Assembly: GCF_001905505.1 (NCBI RefSeq)
Contig: NZ_LIPG01000006.1
Location: forward strand, 310,001 to 374,000
Source: Streptomyces sp. CB02058
Lineage (GTDB): Bacteria; Actinomycetota; Actinomycetes; Streptomycetales; Streptomycetaceae
DNA length: 64,000 nucleotides
Direction of reading: 5' to 3'
Shown: piece after piece, positions 9,446-17,705 of the stretch
Position numbering within the stretch: position 1 is the first letter of the stretch
How the letters are laid out: every line of letters begins with the position of its first letter
Position numbers and translations under genes: made by a program
The notes under the pieces: generated by a model
Database searches by the model: none
What the model was told of the DNA's origin: nothing
The model's input: the letters and a program-made list of their open reading frames with translations, nothing else

Positions 9446-10740
9446 GAAGGTTCCTCCAGGGGAAGCGTCGCCACTACTTCGTAACCCCCGCCGGGGGTGG
9501 GGCCGTGGGTGAGGTCGCCGCCCAGCATGGCGGTGCGTTCGCGCATGCCGAGCAGCCCGTGCCCGACGCCGTCCATCGGCCGGCCCGGCGCCTCCGGGGC
9601 CGTGTTGGTGACCCGGACCGTCACGGCCGAGGAGTGGTAACCGACCTCCACCCGGGCGCCGGCCCCCGGAGCGTGCCGCAGCACATTGCTCAGCGCCTCC
9701 TGCACGATCCGGAACGCCGACAGCTCCACGCCCGGTGGGAGCGGGCGCCGTCTGCCCGTCGTCCTCGTCGCGACGGAGACGCCCGCGCTCCGCACCTTGC
9801 CGACCAGCTCGTCCAGCCGGTCCAGGGTGGGCTGCGGGGCGTGCCGGCCCCCGTCCGCCGGCGCGTCCTCCGAGCGCAGCACACCGAGCACCCGGCGCAG
9901 TTCGACCAGCGCCTCCACGGCGCTCTCCCGTATGCCGGCGAGGTTCTCCCTGAGCTCGGCCGACGGATTCTCGACGAGGTGCGGGGCCACCTGCGCCTGG
10001 ATGGAGATCACCGACATGTGGTGGGCCACCACGTCGTGCAGCTCGCGCGCGATCCGGTTGCGCTCCTCCAGGAGGGTGCGCCGGGCGCGTTCCTCCTCCG
10101 TCAGTTCCGACTGCTCGACCAGCTGGCCGCGGGCGACCCTGAGGGCGCGCAGTGCCGCGCCGATCACCACGGCCGTGATCACGACCAGTGCGCCGACGTC
10201 CAGGGAGTAGTTGTGGGCCCTGGTGGTGAATCCGCTGGAGACCAGCCCCGCCAGCAGGCTCAGCGTCAGCGCGAGGACCGCCCTGCGCGGCTGGACCCGC
10301 AGGGTCAGGAGGAACAGCGCACCGCTCTGCAGCGCGATCTCGGCACCCGTCCACGGGAACATCTCGCCGGGCGTCATCGCGGACTCCGCGATCCGGACGC
10401 TGACGACCATCAGGACCAGCGAGGCCCACCAGGCGTACAGGGGCTGCCACATGCCCGCCAGGAGCGCGAGCGACTGGCACACGACGAGGAGCACCGCGTA
10501 CTCGGGCACGCCCGCACCGTTCCGGACCAGGTCGGGCACGTGCCACAGGGCGACCGCCGTGACCCCCAGCGTGAGCAGCATCCCGAACGCGGGCCGCCAC
10601 ACCGGGGCACCGGGCGCGCCCATGGGCGGCACCGGATCGACGGGCGAGGTCCACAGATCCTCGCGCAGCCTGCGCGGCAGCCCGCGCAACGCCGCTGTGA
10701 TCCGCCCCCCGGCCCCGGTCATACCGCTCAGCTTAGACAC
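9442..10740 (-). CDS. Membrane sensor histidine kinase (HisKA_3 type)
   Basis: A 432-residue kinase with four to five N-terminal membrane helices, a HisKA_3 dimerisation helix carrying the phospho-acceptor H235 in RIARELHDVVAHH, and a HATPase_c domain with ALSNVLRHA and GHGLLGMRER. It would phosphorylate the overlapping response regulator. No extracellular sensing domain is present, so the helices probably sense a membrane or envelope cue. The GTG at 10740 overlaps the acyltransferase stop; an ATG at 10722 is an alternative start. Confidence 0.93.
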   Translation of the reverse strand: MSKLSGMTGAGGRITAALRGLPRRLREDLWTSPVDPVPPMGAPGAPVWRPAFGMLLTLGVTAVALWHVPDLVRNGAGVPEYAVLLVVCQSLALLAGMWQPLYAWWASLVLMVVSVRIAESAMTPGEMFPWTGAEIALQSGALFLLTLRVQPRRAVLALTLSLLAGLVSSGFTTRAHNYSLDVGALVVITAVVIGAALRALRVARGQLVEQSELTEEERARRTLLEERNRIARELHDVVAHHMSVISIQAQVAPHLVENPSAELRENLAGIRESAVEALVELRRVLGVLRSEDAPADGGRHAPQPTLDRLDELVGKVRSAGVSVATRTTGRRRPLPPGVELSAFRIVQEALSNVLRHAPGAGARVEVGYHSSAVTVRVTNTAPEAPGRPMDGVGHGLLGMRERTAMLGGDLTHGPTPGGGYEVVATLPLEEPS

Positions 10741-11932
10741 CGCGCGCCTCCCTCACCCGGTCGGGGGAACCGGACCGTACGACGGTCGAACTCCCGCCGC
10801 TCCGCTGCTCGTACGCCCCGAACGCCGCCCGGCACAGCAGCAGCGCCAGTGCGAACACCGGCAGCCAGGCGAGCCTGGCGAGCACCCAGCCGGGGCCGTC
10901 GGGGACCGTGTGCAGACCGGGCAGCGGCCCGCCGCTCAGGAACAGCGCGGTCGACGTGACCGCGATCATCGCGGTCTGGTGCCACAGGAACACCGTCATC
11001 GCGGACAGATTCAGCAGAGCCACCGCCGCCCAGACCGCCGGCCGCGCGAGGACCCGCCGCAGCGGCCCGAGCAGCAGCAGGGCCGCACCGCACTGGGCGA
11101 GGCCGAAGGTTACGGCCGCGAGCGACGGCGGGTCGAGGTTGGAGAGAGTCCCGCCCGGCACCCCGACCATGGAGGCGGGGTACCCGGCGAACAGCACCAG
11201 CCCGGCCGTCGCCCCGGCACCCCCGAGCAGCAGTACCCATCCGGTCCGGCGGTCGCCCAGCCCGCCCCGGGCCCACGCCGCCCCCAGACAGTAGGGGACC
11301 AGCCAGCCCGCGGCCACGTTGATCCAGCCCAGGGAGGCGGGGCCACCGCCCCCCAGCCTCAACAGGTCGACGTACAGGACGACGGCCAGCGGCCACAGCG
11401 GGTGCAGTCGCGCGACCAGCGGGGTCGCCGCCGTCAGCGCGGCGAACACCAGGAGGAACCACAGCGGCGACCACACCAGCTTGCCGAGCGCGCGCACCGA
11501 CGCCCCGTCCACCCCCGAGGCCAGCATCACGGCAGCGGCCACGGCCCATACGGCCGTGACGACGGCGACCGGGCGGAACAGCCTGGCCATCCGCGCCCCG
11601 AGCCAGTGACCGTAGGACTCGCCCCTGGCCCGGGCCGAGGCGTAGCCCTTCGCGCCCACCTGACCGCCCACCAGGAAGAAGACCGCGAGCGTCTGGAACA
11701 CCCAGGAGACCGGGGTGAGTCCGGGCATGTACCGGAGCGGACTCGCGCCGTGGACCGTGCCGCTGTCGGCGACCAGCGCCGTCACCAGCCAGTGGCCGCA
11801 CACCACCCCCAGGATGGCGACGGCCCGCAGGGCGTCGACCGCGCGGTCGCGGTCCGGGGGAGTGGCCGCGTCGATCCGCCGGGCGAGGGAACGCAGCTCC
11901 GTGCGCCGCACGAGGTCACGCATGACGGGCAC
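10733..11932 (-). CDS. Acyltransferase family 3 membrane protein
   Basis: A 399-residue integral membrane protein with about ten helices. The conserved opening DALRAVAILGVVCGHWLV contains the family's arginine and catalytic-site histidine (normally RxxA...H). Such enzymes O-acylate sugars, lipids or cell-wall glycans at the membrane. It sits between a DUF1023 hydrolase (17-bp overlap) and a sensor kinase (8-bp overlap), so all four genes are one transcript. Either GTG 11932 or ATG 11923 could be the start. Confidence 0.85.
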   Translation of the reverse strand: MPVMRDLVRRTELRSLARRIDAATPPDRDRAVDALRAVAILGVVCGHWLVTALVADSGTVHGASPLRYMPGLTPVSWVFQTLAVFFLVGGQVGAKGYASARARGESYGHWLGARMARLFRPVAVVTAVWAVAAAVMLASGVDGASVRALGKLVWSPLWFLLVFAALTAATPLVARLHPLWPLAVVLYVDLLRLGGGGPASLGWINVAAGWLVPYCLGAAWARGGLGDRRTGWVLLLGGAGATAGLVLFAGYPASMVGVPGGTLSNLDPPSLAAVTFGLAQCGAALLLLGPLRRVLARPAVWAAVALLNLSAMTVFLWHQTAMIAVTSTALFLSGGPLPGLHTVPDGPGWVLARLAWLPVFALALLLCRAAFGAYEQRSGGSSTVVRSGSPDRVREARGV

Positions 11933-12875
11933 CCGCCGTCCCCGCGACGATCGAGGCGATGCCGCGCAGCGCCACGCTCCCCGGTCTCAGATAGTCGCTG
12001 TGCGCGGCGTCGCCCGCGTCGAAGACCTCCGCGCCGAACTCCGGCGCCACCGGGTCCGTCCCGAACCCGACGGTGCCGAACGGCAGCGTCAGGACCGTGT
12101 GCGGGACCCGGCCGATCCAGTCCTCCCCACCCCGGCCCGCCCAGACCGTGGCCCGGGTGCCGAGGGAGGCCGCGGCCTTCGCGCCGGTGCCGGGACTGCC
12201 GTACAGGACGATGTCCGCCACCTCGAGCCCGGACGCGGCCCGGGCGCAGACCACGGAACCGTAGGAGTGGCAGAGGAGGGAGACCCGGGCGGCGGGCCTG
12301 ACCCGGCGCACCTCCCGTACGAAGGTCCGCAGACCGGGAGCCGCCCCTTCGGCACGTGCCGCCGTCAGGGAGGAGGGGCCCAGCGCGGTGGGTGTCCGGT
12401 AGCCGAGCCAGGCGACGACGGCGGTCCCGGGGCCCAGTTCACCGAGGAGCGCCTCGGCGCCACGCCGTAAACGGATGTAGTGGTCGAGGTCCACACCCGC
12501 TCCCGGCACCATTACGGCGATCCGTCCGGCCCGCGACAGGTCCCCGAAGACCTCCACCCCGCGGCCGCCGTCGCGCCCGTCGAACATCAGGAAGGCGCGC
12601 CCCGGAGCCGCCATGGCCGTGAGCGCGGCGGCCCGACGCCGGTCGCCGTGGCGGGCGGCCATGTTCCGCGCCGCGCGGATCTCCTGCCGGGCGGTGGTGT
12701 ACCTGGCCTGAAGTGCCGGGGGCTCTGCCGTGTCCAGCGGCGCGAGGCGCGCGGGGACGGGTGCGGGAACGGCGGCCGGGCGGGCCGCCCCCGACACCGG
12801 CAGCGCCACGGACGCGGTGACGAGCGCGGCGAGCAGGGCGCGGGCCGGGCGGCCGGCGCGTGGGCGGGACACCAT
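11916..12875 (-). CDS. Secreted DUF1023-type alpha/beta hydrolase
   Basis: A 319-residue protein with a cleavable N-terminal signal (ARALLAALVTASVALPVSGA) and the DUF1023 alpha/beta-hydrolase core: VMVPGAGVDLDHY, the nucleophile elbow LLCHSYGSVV and a late histidine in DAAHSDYL. The ATG at 12875 follows GGAAGGACC; the longer frame to 12965 would mask the signal. It heads the operon that continues into acyltransferase, sensor kinase and response regulator. An extracellular esterase or lipase role is plausible but untested. Confidence 0.85.
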   Translation of the reverse strand: MVSRPRAGRPARALLAALVTASVALPVSGAARPAAVPAPVPARLAPLDTAEPPALQARYTTARQEIRAARNMAARHGDRRRAAALTAMAAPGRAFLMFDGRDGGRGVEVFGDLSRAGRIAVMVPGAGVDLDHYIRLRRGAEALLGELGPGTAVVAWLGYRTPTALGPSSLTAARAEGAAPGLRTFVREVRRVRPAARVSLLCHSYGSVVCARAASGLEVADIVLYGSPGTGAKAAASLGTRATVWAGRGGEDWIGRVPHTVLTLPFGTVGFGTDPVAPEFGAEVFDAGDAAHSDYLRPGSVALRGIASIVAGTAGARHA

Positions 12876-13015
12876 GGGTGGTCCTTCCGTACCGGGGTTC
12901 GAGCTGAATCCGGTACCGAAGGTAGGGAGCGACCCGTGTGGCCGGCGTCCCGCCAGGGAGTGCACCTCGCGCGTAGCTCCGGAGTATGACGGGTAGCCCG
13001 TCGGCCGGCGAGGTC

Positions 13016-13147
13016 TCAGCGGCCCTGCGCGAAGACCGGGTTCGAGCGGAACCGCGGGGCGTCCCGCGGACGCTCCGGGCCGTCGGCGAGCGGCTCGGCC
13101 TCGTCCGTGCCCGTGCGGCGCACCCGGGCGTGGAGGCCGCCCTCCAC
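13016..13147 (-). CDS. Possible 43-residue ORF downstream of the LysR-like gene
   Basis: A GTG at 13147 lies 11 nt after the LysR-like stop codon, with AGGCGG about 8 nt upstream, and opens a 43-codon frame ending RFRSNPVFAQGR. Composition is Arg/Pro-rich. I recognise no family; it may be a small translated ORF or only read-through sequence. The rest of the gap 12876-13157 shows no gene. Confidence 0.22.
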   Translation of the reverse strand: MEGGLHARVRRTGTDEAEPLADGPERPRDAPRFRSNPVFAQGR

Positions 13148-13157
13148 GGCACGCCGC

Positions 13158-13934
13158 CTACCGGCGGGGCTTGCCGCGCTTGCCGCCGCCCTTGGCGTTC
13201 TTGGCACCGCCCGAGCCGCCCCGGGGGTTCCGCCCCGCCGCGGGCTTGCGCGGGGCGCCGCCCTTCTTGTCGCCGGCCTTCGCCGTCCTGGCCCTGGCGG
13301 CCTTGGGCTGCGGCGGTGTCGGGGGACGTCCCCGGGTGCTGTTGACCGTCCGGCCCCGGACGATCCCGATGAACTCCTCGACGAGGTCGGTCGTCTTCTC
13401 CTCCGGCCACGAGAGCGCGATCCGCGACTCGGGGACACCCGTCAGCGTGCGATAGGTGAGGTCCTTGCGGTGGTACAGGCGCGCCAGCGACTGCGGTACG
13501 ACGAGCAGACCGATGCCCGCGGCCACCAGTTCCACCGCGTCCTCGGTCGTGGCGGGCCGTTCGAACGCGGGCCGGCCCGGCGGGCGCTCCCAGTCGAGGG
13601 TGTCGTCGAGGGGATGCAGCACGATCTCCTCGGCGAGGTCCTCGGCCGACATCTCCTCGACGGCCGTCCCCTCATGATCCTTGGGGATGACGACCACGGT
13701 CGTCTCCGTGTAGAGGGGGATCGCGCTGAGGTCCGTACGGTCGACGGGCAGCCGCACGAAACCGGCGTCGGCGCCGCCGTCACGCAGCAGACCGGCGGCC
13801 TCCGCGGCGGGGACGCCCACGAGGGTCAGCGGTGTACCGGGCAGTCGCTCGTTCCAGATCCGCACCCACTTGGTCGGGGTCACGCCCGGGACGTAGGCGA
13901 GCCGGAACGCAGGGGGTTCTTCCGAGCCTGTCAC
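13158..13934 (-). CDS. LysR-type substrate-binding domain protein without HTH, with a basic C-terminal tail
   Basis: A 258-residue protein that begins directly with the periplasmic-binding-like effector domain of LysR regulators (FRLAYVPGVTPTKWVRIWNE, later GADAGFVRLP and GIGLLVVPQSLARLY). The usual N-terminal winged helix is absent; no upstream in-frame sequence encodes one. Residues from about 200 form a tail dominated by Lys, Arg, Ala, Pro and Gly, similar in composition to histone-H1-like tails. GTG 13934 is the start. It is divergent from a DUF5997 gene. It could still bind DNA through the tail, or act as a soluble sensor. Confidence 0.85.
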   Translation of the reverse strand: MTGSEEPPAFRLAYVPGVTPTKWVRIWNERLPGTPLTLVGVPAAEAAGLLRDGGADAGFVRLPVDRTDLSAIPLYTETTVVVIPKDHEGTAVEEMSAEDLAEEIVLHPLDDTLDWERPPGRPAFERPATTEDAVELVAAGIGLLVVPQSLARLYHRKDLTYRTLTGVPESRIALSWPEEKTTDLVEEFIGIVRGRTVNSTRGRPPTPPQPKAARARTAKAGDKKGGAPRKPAAGRNPRGGSGGAKNAKGGGKRGKPRR

Positions 13935-13992
13935 TCCGCCAGGTTACCGGCCGTGGTCGGAGGGGGCGCACATGCTCGATACCCTGGACACC

Positions 13993-14391
13993 ATGACGTC
14001 GCACCAGACCACCCAGACGATGAAGCCCGCCACCGCGGCGAAGAAGCTGGGTGTGTACCTCGAAGCCACCCCCGCCGAGTTCCAGGAGGGCGTCGTCTCG
14101 CGCGCCGAGCTGAACGCGCTGCAGTCCGACCCGCCCCAGTGGCTGCAGGACCTGCGCCGCAACGGCCCGCACCCCCGGCCCGTGGTCGCGTCGAAGCTGG
14201 GCGTCTCCATCGCCGGGCTCGCGCGCGGCGGTGTCACCGAGCCGCTCACGACCGAGCAGATCGACGCGCTGAAGCAGGACGACCCGGAGTGGCTGCAGAA
14301 GGAGCGCGCCACCCAGGCCGAGGTCCGCAAGGAAGCGGCACGCATCAAGGAGCGCAACGCGGCACGCGCCGAGCAGGCCGACCGCGACTGA
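13993..14391 (+). CDS. DUF5997 family protein
   Basis: A 132-residue, highly charged cytoplasmic protein starting MTSHQTTQTMKPATAAKKLG and ending in a Lys/Glu/Ala-rich helix. It matches the actinobacterial DUF5997 family, whose function is unknown. I favour the ATG at 13993, which matches the conserved start as I know it and has TACCCT 7 nt upstream (leaderless). The in-frame ATG at 13972 has a GGAGGGGG site and would add seven residues. The HTH-less LysR-like gene is divergent from it, which suggests a functional link. Confidence 0.85.
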   Translation: MTSHQTTQTMKPATAAKKLGVYLEATPAEFQEGVVSRAELNALQSDPPQWLQDLRRNGPHPRPVVASKLGVSIAGLARGGVTEPLTTEQIDALKQDDPEWLQKERATQAEVRKEAARIKERNAARAEQADRD

Positions 14392-14414
14392 CCTGCCCTC
14401 GGCGGTCCGACCTT

Positions 14415-14457
14415 CCTTCCGGCGGCACCCGGTTCGTCGTGGCCGTCCGCCGGAAGG
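14415..14457. terminator. Hairpin between convergent DUF5997 and SRPBCC genes
   Basis: CCTTCCGGCGG at 14415-14425 pairs perfectly with its complement at 14447-14457 around a 21-nt loop. It lies just downstream of the DUF5997 stop and can stop transcripts from both sides. Confidence 0.6.
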
Positions 14458-14540
14458 ACGCGTCGCGGCGGTCGGGCGAACGGGCCGCACCCTCGCCGGA
14501 CACGCTTCCGCCTTCTCCGGCCGGACCGGTCGCTCCCCGG

Positions 14541-14579
14541 GACCGGTCCGGTCACTGCCCGGCGACCGGTCCGGTCACT
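14541..14579. repeat. 16-bp direct repeat at the SRPBCC stop codon
   Basis: GACCGGTCCGGTCACT occurs at 14541-14556 and again at 14564-14579, with a degenerate third copy near 14524. The second copy overlaps the stop codon of the minus-strand SRPBCC gene. Each unit is itself partly palindromic. Confidence 0.7.
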
Positions 14580-15213
14580 CCCCGGTGTAGAAGGCGATCG
14601 TCGCCACCGTCGTCGCGGTCACGGTCTCCGGGTCCGCGCCGGATGCGGCGAACGCACGGCCCCATTCCTCGCCCGAGCGAGCCACGAAGGCCCTCGCCTC
14701 GGGCGAGGTCTGCCACTCCACGGCGTCCTGAGGGCTGAGCCCGCCGCCCGTCAGGTGCCATCCGAGTCCCAGCAGGGCCAGGTCCCAGCCGACCCCGGCC
14801 GCGCCCGGACCGTACTGGCTGCGGAACTCCTCCGGGATCACGGCGACGTGCTCCAGCTCCAGCACCGTCCGGTCGTCGCCCTCCGCCGCGAGGCGTACCT
14901 CGACCTCGCTGAAGCCCGGAGCGGAGCCGGGTTCGATCAGCCAGGACACGCGCAGCCGCTCCCCGGGCAGGCATTCGAGGATCTCGCCGCCCGCGTTGTC
15001 CTCCAGCTGGTAGCGCCCGCCCACCCGGAACTCCCCGGTCACCGGCAGGAACCACCGGGCGATCCGCTCCGGAGAGGTCACGGCGTCCCAGACATCGGCG
15101 ACACCCTTGTCGAAGGTGCGCCGCAGCAGCACCGAGCCCGCCTCCTCCGAGGCCACCCGGCAGGTGCCGACCTCACGGTGCACCCGGCCGATCTCGTCGG
15201 TGATCTCACTCAT
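14575..15213 (-). CDS. SRPBCC (AHSA1-type) domain protein
   Basis: A 212-residue protein with the AHSA1/START-like fold signatures: VLLRRTFDKGVADVWDAVTS, RWFLPVTGEFRVGGRYQL and a C-terminal helix GVGWDLALLGLGWHL. Family members bind hydrophobic ligands or act as co-chaperone-like proteins and are often encoded beside an ArsR regulator, which is missing here. ATG 15213 follows AAGGAGAG; the longer frame to 15387 lacks support. Function remains open. Confidence 0.85.
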   Translation of the reverse strand: MSEITDEIGRVHREVGTCRVASEEAGSVLLRRTFDKGVADVWDAVTSPERIARWFLPVTGEFRVGGRYQLEDNAGGEILECLPGERLRVSWLIEPGSAPGFSEVEVRLAAEGDDRTVLELEHVAVIPEEFRSQYGPGAAGVGWDLALLGLGWHLTGGGLSPQDAVEWQTSPEARAFVARSGEEWGRAFAASGADPETVTATTVATIAFYTGE

Positions 15214-15389
15214 GGCCGCTCGCTCTCCTTCTGCGTGTCCGCGCACGCGCGTACCCCGTCGGCCATGTAACCGAAGTTCCGCCCGGCCCGCCTCACGGGG
15301 CGCGTACGGCCCCCTCGGCTTCGGCCTCGGGCACGCCCATCTGCCGGCCCTCGACGGCAACCCGGGCTTCGAGGCCACGGCCGACATGA

Positions 15390-15421
15390 GTACGCACCCG
15401 CCCAGGTGGACGGGTGCGTAC
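15390..15421. terminator. Hairpin downstream of the gap gene
   Basis: GTACGCACCCG at 15390-15400 and its complement at 15411-15421 form an 11-bp perfect stem with a 10-nt loop. It lies downstream of the minus-strand glyceraldehyde-3-phosphate dehydrogenase gene. The gap 15214-15555 holds this hairpin and a tandem repeat but no gene that I can support. Confidence 0.6.
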
Positions 15422-15430
15422 GCGCCGACG

Positions 15431-15516
15431 ACCTCCGGTCCACCGGCTGGCGCCGTGGCGACTTCCGGTCCACCGGGACGCCGCGGACGATCTCCGGTCC
15501 ACCGGCTGACGCCGGA
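15431..15516. repeat. Three tandem copies of a 29-30-bp unit
   Basis: The core CTCCGGTCCACCGG (TTCCGG... in the second copy) recurs at a 29-30-bp period in units 15431-15460, 15461-15489 and 15490-15516. Each core is imperfectly palindromic (CCGGTCCACCGG). The array lies between the gap stop codon and its putative terminator hairpin. Confidence 0.75.
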
Positions 15517-15555
15517 ACCGAGACGGAAGCCGGAGCCCGCCGTCCCGGCCCCCGG

Positions 15556-16554
15556 TCAGCCGTTGGCCAGAAGCTGGAGCGTGTCGATCACGCGGTTCGA
15601 GAAGCCCCACTCGTTGTCGTACCAGGCGACGACCTTGACGTGGCGGCCGTCGACACGCGTGAGGGCCGAGTCGAAGATCGACGAAGCCGGATTGCCCGTG
15701 ATGTCGGACGACACGAGCGCGTCCTCCGAGTATTCGAGGACCCCGGCGAGCGGGCCCTGTGCCGCGGCGCGGTACGCCTCCAGCACGTCCTCGCGCGTCA
15801 CGTCGCGGGCGACGGTCGTGTTGAGCTCGACGATCGAGCCGACCGGAACCGGAACCCGGATCGAGTCGCCCGACAGCCTGCCGTCGAGGTTCGGCAGCAC
15901 GAGGCCGATCGCCTTCGCGGCGCCCGTGGTGGTCGGCACGATGTTGACGCCGGCGGCACGGGCGCGGCGGGCGTCGCGGTGCGGGCCGTCCTGGAGGTTC
16001 TGCTCCTGCGTGTAGGCGTGCACAGTCGTCATGAAGCCGTGCTCGATGCCGGCGAGGTCGTCGAGCACGGCGGCGAGCGGCGCGAGGGCGTTCGTCGTGC
16101 ACGAGGCGTTGGAGACGATCGTGTGGAGGGCCGGGTCGTACGCGCCGGTGTTGACGCCGAACGCGAGCGTGACATCGGCGCCGTCCGCGGGTGCGCTGAT
16201 CAGCACCTTCTTCGCGCCCGCGTCGATGTGGGCGCCCGCGGCCCTGGCCGACGTGAAGCGGCCGGTCGCCTCGAGCACGATGTCGACGCCGAGCTCGGCC
16301 CACGGCAGCTGTGCCGGTTCACGCTCGGCGAGCACGGTGATGCGGCGGCCGTCCACGACGAGGGTGTCCCCGTCGACGCTCACCGGGCGGCCGAGCCGGC
16401 CCGCCGTCGAGTCGAAGGCGAGCAGCCGCGCGAGGGCGGCGGGCTCCGTGAGGTCGTTGACGGCGACGACCTCCAGGTCGCTGTCGCGTTCGAGCAGGGC
16501 GCGCAGCACGTTGCGTCCGATGCGGCCGAATCCGTTGATGGCGATGCGAGTCAT
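15556..16554 (-). CDS. gap: Type I glyceraldehyde-3-phosphate dehydrogenase
   Basis: A 332-residue enzyme of glycolysis that oxidises and phosphorylates glyceraldehyde 3-phosphate to 1,3-bisphosphoglycerate with NAD. It has the Rossmann start INGFGRIGRNVLRAL, the catalytic C152 in SNASCTTN, the histidine in TTVHAYTQ and the C-terminal WYDNEWGFSNR. The ATG at 16554 follows AGAAGGGA. It is isolated from other glycolytic genes and follows a GlxA-type regulator on the same strand, so it is probably an accessory copy, perhaps under that regulator. Confidence 0.95.
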   Translation of the reverse strand: MTRIAINGFGRIGRNVLRALLERDSDLEVVAVNDLTEPAALARLLAFDSTAGRLGRPVSVDGDTLVVDGRRITVLAEREPAQLPWAELGVDIVLEATGRFTSARAAGAHIDAGAKKVLISAPADGADVTLAFGVNTGAYDPALHTIVSNASCTTNALAPLAAVLDDLAGIEHGFMTTVHAYTQEQNLQDGPHRDARRARAAGVNIVPTTTGAAKAIGLVLPNLDGRLSGDSIRVPVPVGSIVELNTTVARDVTREDVLEAYRAAAQGPLAGVLEYSEDALVSSDITGNPASSIFDSALTRVDGRHVKVVAWYDNEWGFSNRVIDTLQLLANG

Positions 16555-16661
16555 GAGTGGTGTCCCTTCTGGTTCGCCACCAGGTTCGCGCGCCGCCCGG
16601 GCCGGTGACAGCGGCGTGATCGCCACGGTCCGAAAGGATCGCGCCAGGCGCGGACGGCGGG

Positions 16662-17618
16662 CTACCCGCCCTCGGTGAAGGTGCGCCGGTACTCGCTCGG
16701 AGTGGTGCCGAGGATGCGGTGGAAGTGCAGCCGCAGATTCGTCCCCGTGCCGAGACCCGTCTCGGCCGCGATCTGCTCGATGCTCCGCTCCGAGCGTTCG
16801 AGCAGCTCCCTGGCCATGTCGATCCGGGCGCGCATGACCCACTGCATCGGCGTGTACCCGGTGTCCTCGACGAAGCGCCGCGAGAACGTGCGCGGCGACA
16901 CCGCCGCGTGGCGGGCGAGCGCTTCGAGGGTGAGTGTCCCGCCGAGCCGGTGCAGCGCCCACTCCCGCGTGGCGGCGAACCGCTCGCCCAGCGGTTCGGG
17001 CACGCTGCGCGGCACGTACTGCGCCTGCCCGCCGCTGCGGTAGGGGGCCGCCACCAGGCGCCTGGCCGCGTGGTTCGACGCGGCCACTCCGAGATCGCCG
17101 CGCAGGATGTGCAGGCAGAGGTCGATGCCCGACGCGGCACCGGCCGACGTCAGCACGCTGCCCTCGTCCACGAACAGGACGTTCTCGTCGACCTGGACGA
17201 GCGGATGCTTCGCGGCGAGCGCCCGTGTGTAGTGCCAGTGCGTCGTGGCGCGCCTGCCGTCGAGCAGGCCCGTGGCGGCGAGCGCGAAGGCGCCCGTCGA
17301 GATCGCGGCGAGCCGCGCGCCCCGGTCGTGGGCGCCGACCAGCGCGTCGACGACGGCCCGCGGCGGGTCCTCGCGGTCAGGGAACCGGTAACCGGGGACG
17401 AAGACGATGTCGGCCCACTCGAGTGCCTGGAGGCCGTGGGCGACGGAGTACGACAGGCCGTCGCCACCGGTCACGGGACCGGGCCGCGCGCCGCACACCC
17501 GCACCTCGTACGGCATGCTCGCGCGCGTGGTGAAGACCTGTGCGGGAATACCGACATCGAGCGGCTTCGCACCTTCGAGCACGAGGACCGCTACGCGATG
17601 CGGGGATGAGGCCGGCAC
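16662..17618 (-). CDS. GlxA-type regulator: DJ-1/PfpI amidotransferase-like domain plus AraC HTH
   Basis: A 318-residue fusion. Residues 1-200 form the class I glutamine-amidotransferase-like sensor domain (VAVLVLEGAKPLDVGIPAQVF; the nucleophile region reads AISTGAFALA, with Thr where enzymes have Cys). The C-terminus is an AraC-type double HTH (LARHAAVSPRTFSRRF, IEQIAAETGLGTGTNLRLHF). The GTG at 17618 gives a normal start; TACCCT lies 7 nt upstream, so the message may be leaderless. Frame sequence further upstream runs into the argC operator. It may control the downstream gap gene. Confidence 0.88.
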   Translation of the reverse strand: MPASSPHRVAVLVLEGAKPLDVGIPAQVFTTRASMPYEVRVCGARPGPVTGGDGLSYSVAHGLQALEWADIVFVPGYRFPDREDPPRAVVDALVGAHDRGARLAAISTGAFALAATGLLDGRRATTHWHYTRALAAKHPLVQVDENVLFVDEGSVLTSAGAASGIDLCLHILRGDLGVAASNHAARRLVAAPYRSGGQAQYVPRSVPEPLGERFAATREWALHRLGGTLTLEALARHAAVSPRTFSRRFVEDTGYTPMQWVMRARIDMARELLERSERSIEQIAAETGLGTGTNLRLHFHRILGTTPSEYRRTFTEGG

Positions 17619-17650
17619 AGGGAAGAGGGTACGCGGATACCCGCACGGCT

Positions 17651-17685
17651 TTGCATAAAACTGCAATGGTGCGTATAGTCATGCC
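17651..17685 (+). promoter_or_regulatory. argC promoter overlaid by ARG-box-like sequence
   Basis: TTGCAT at 17651-17656 and TATAGT at 17674-17679 form a -35/-10 pair with exact 17-bp spacing; the start point would be about 17686, 20 nt before the argC ATG. The same DNA holds the inverted repeat TTGCA-N6-TGCAA (17651-17666) and a second, weaker site through ATGCC at 17681-17685, resembling Streptomyces ARG boxes. ArgR, encoded in this operon, would block RNA polymerase directly when arginine is plentiful. Confidence 0.8.
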
Positions 17686-17705
17686 ATCGACGAGGAGGAT
17701 TTCCG

